From an uncultured Clostridia bacterium (lineage in GTDB: Bacteria; Bacillota_A; Clostridia; Christensenellales; Aristaeellaceae): a DNA stretch of 5,549 bases. The notes below the pieces were generated by a model that was not told the DNA's origin, searched no databases, and saw nothing but the letters and a program-made list of their open reading frames with translations. This document shows, piece after piece, positions 4,958 through 5,549 of the stretch (its first letter is position 1; every line of letters begins with the position of its first letter). The translations under genes were made by a program, and so were the position numbers. Location of the stretch: contig CAMBWJ010000143.1 in NCBI GenBank assembly GCA_945871545.1, forward strand, positions 1 through 5,549. Direction: 5' to 3'.

Positions 4958-5549
4958 ATGGCGTGGATCATCATACTCTGTGTCATCGTGCTTGCAATCG
5001 CCTACATCTTCTTCAACTACTTCCGCATCCGCAAAATGAAGGAAGGAACGCGTGAAATGGTGGAAATGGCGGGCATCATCCGCAGCGGCGCATCGACCTT
5101 CCTTAAGACGGAATACAAGACCATTGCGGTCGTGGTGCTCCTGGTCGCCGCGGTGTTCACGCTCTTTGTGGAAAGGACCAGCGGCATCACCTTCCTGCTG
5201 GGCGCGTGCATGAGCAGCTGCGTCTGCATCCTGGGCATGCGCAGCGCGACCTACGCAAATGTGCGCACCGCAAATAAGGCCCGGAAAACCCTGTCCATCG
5301 GCGAGACCGTGAAGGTCGCCCTCTGCGGCGGCAGCATCAGCGGTCTGAGCGTGCAGGCCTTCGGCATGCTGGGTCTGATCCTGGTGCTGATCGTCTGGCA
5401 CGGCGTCGATATCGACGCCGTCGGCAGCGGCCTGATCGCCAATCTGGAGTGCAATCCCTCCATCATGCGCATCTCTACATACTCCCTGGGCTGCTCGCTG
5501 GTGGCCATGTTCAACCGCGTCGCGGGCGGCAACTACACCAAGGCGGCGG
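4958..5549 (+). CDS. hppA: Membrane-bound ion-translocating pyrophosphatase, N-terminal 197 residues (runs off the window)
   Basis: Enzymes of this family hydrolyse pyrophosphate at the cytoplasmic membrane and use the energy to pump H+ or Na+. The visible N-terminus has a first membrane helix at about 2-22, then the family pattern EGTREMVEMAGIIRSGASTFLKTEY (29-53, quoted by its ends EGTREM and FLKTEY), GMRSATYANVRTANKAR (93-109), GGSISGLSV (124-132) and FNRVAGGNYTKAA (185-197). Further hydrophobic segments lie at about 53-71, 77-97, 118-147 and 172-187. The start has GGAGG (4944-4948) 9 bases before the ATG. Family members are usually near 650-750 residues, so roughly 500 residues are outside the window, including the DxxAD catalytic motifs and the residue deciding K+ dependence. 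Ion specificity therefore cannot be read here. The usual RVGGGIYTKAAD is altered to RVAGGNYTKAA, suggesting a divergent subgroup. The gene diverges from the KdpD/KdpE-like operon. Confidence 0.88.
   Translation, partial: MAWIIILCVIVLAIAYIFFNYFRIRKMKEGTREMVEMAGIIRSGASTFLKTEYKTIAVVVLLVAAVFTLFVERTSGITFLLGACMSSCVCILGMRSATYANVRTANKARKTLSIGETVKVALCGGSISGLSVQAFGMLGLILVLIVWHGVDIDAVGSGLIANLECNPSIMRISTYSLGCSLVAMFNRVAGGNYTKAA

Noticed and set aside
4848..5039. A 63-codon plus-strand frame overlapping the start of the pyrophosphatase gene
   Set aside because: It is out of frame with the recognisable pyrophosphatase, has no ribosome site, and covers untranslated leader.
4718..5401. N-terminal extension of the kinase open frame (about 228 extra residues)
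   Set aside because: It runs antisense through the pyrophosphatase gene and beyond the extended -10 promoter at 4755-4763. It lacks any KdpD N-terminal motif and its composition is low-complexity (many His, Asp, Ala).
1..5549. Mobile elements, CRISPR arrays, phage genes, toxin-antitoxin or defence systems
   Set aside because: I found no transposase, integrase, regularly spaced repeats, tRNA-like attachment site or defence-gene motif on either strand.

Overview
The window looks like a chromosomal segment from a GC-rich member of the Clostridia (Bacillota), probably an anaerobe. This is inferred from strong AGGAGG-type ribosome binding sites, GC-rich third codon positions contrasting with AT-rich intergenic promoters, a DUF1540 small protein, a CdaR/PucR-type regulator, an S41 processing peptidase and a membrane pyrophosphatase. 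No sequence here fixes the genus. I see no phage, IS element, CRISPR array, tRNA or rRNA.

Layout, left to right. Positions 15-41 hold the terminator of a gene lying outside the window. A near-consensus sigma-A promoter (141-169) drives a 356-aa CdaR/PucR-family transcriptional regulator (225-1295). After a gap of 110 bases containing a GC-rich hairpin come a 397-aa secreted or membrane-anchored S41 carboxy-terminal processing protease (1406-2599) and a 57-aa eight-cysteine DUF1540 protein (2700-2873), all on the plus strand. A strong hairpin at 2894-2924 separates these from the convergent minus-strand two-component operon. That operon is a short KdpD-like histidine kinase (3647-4717) followed, with an 11-base overlap, by a KdpE-like response regulator (2941-3657). 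Its promoter is an extended -10 element at 4755-4763. A divergent intergenic region of about 240 bases then leads to the 5' part of a membrane-bound, ion-pumping pyrophosphatase gene (4958 to the window edge, plus strand).

How the parts may work together. The kinase and regulator form one clear signalling unit. The kinase keeps the DUF4118 four-helix membrane region and catalytic core of KdpD but lacks KdpD's long N-terminal cytoplasmic sensor region, and no kdpFABC genes are visible. Its divergent neighbour is an ion-translocating pyrophosphatase, so a role in ion or energy homeostasis is a reasonable but untested inference. The regulator, peptidase and DUF1540 genes have no obvious shared pathway.

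Overall these are recognisable families in an ordinary chromosomal arrangement. I found no convincing evidence of a wholly new system. The points most worth a second look are the kinase/pyrophosphatase divergent locus with its palindrome, the altered pyrophosphatase motif, and the inverted repeat at the regulator's own transcription start.
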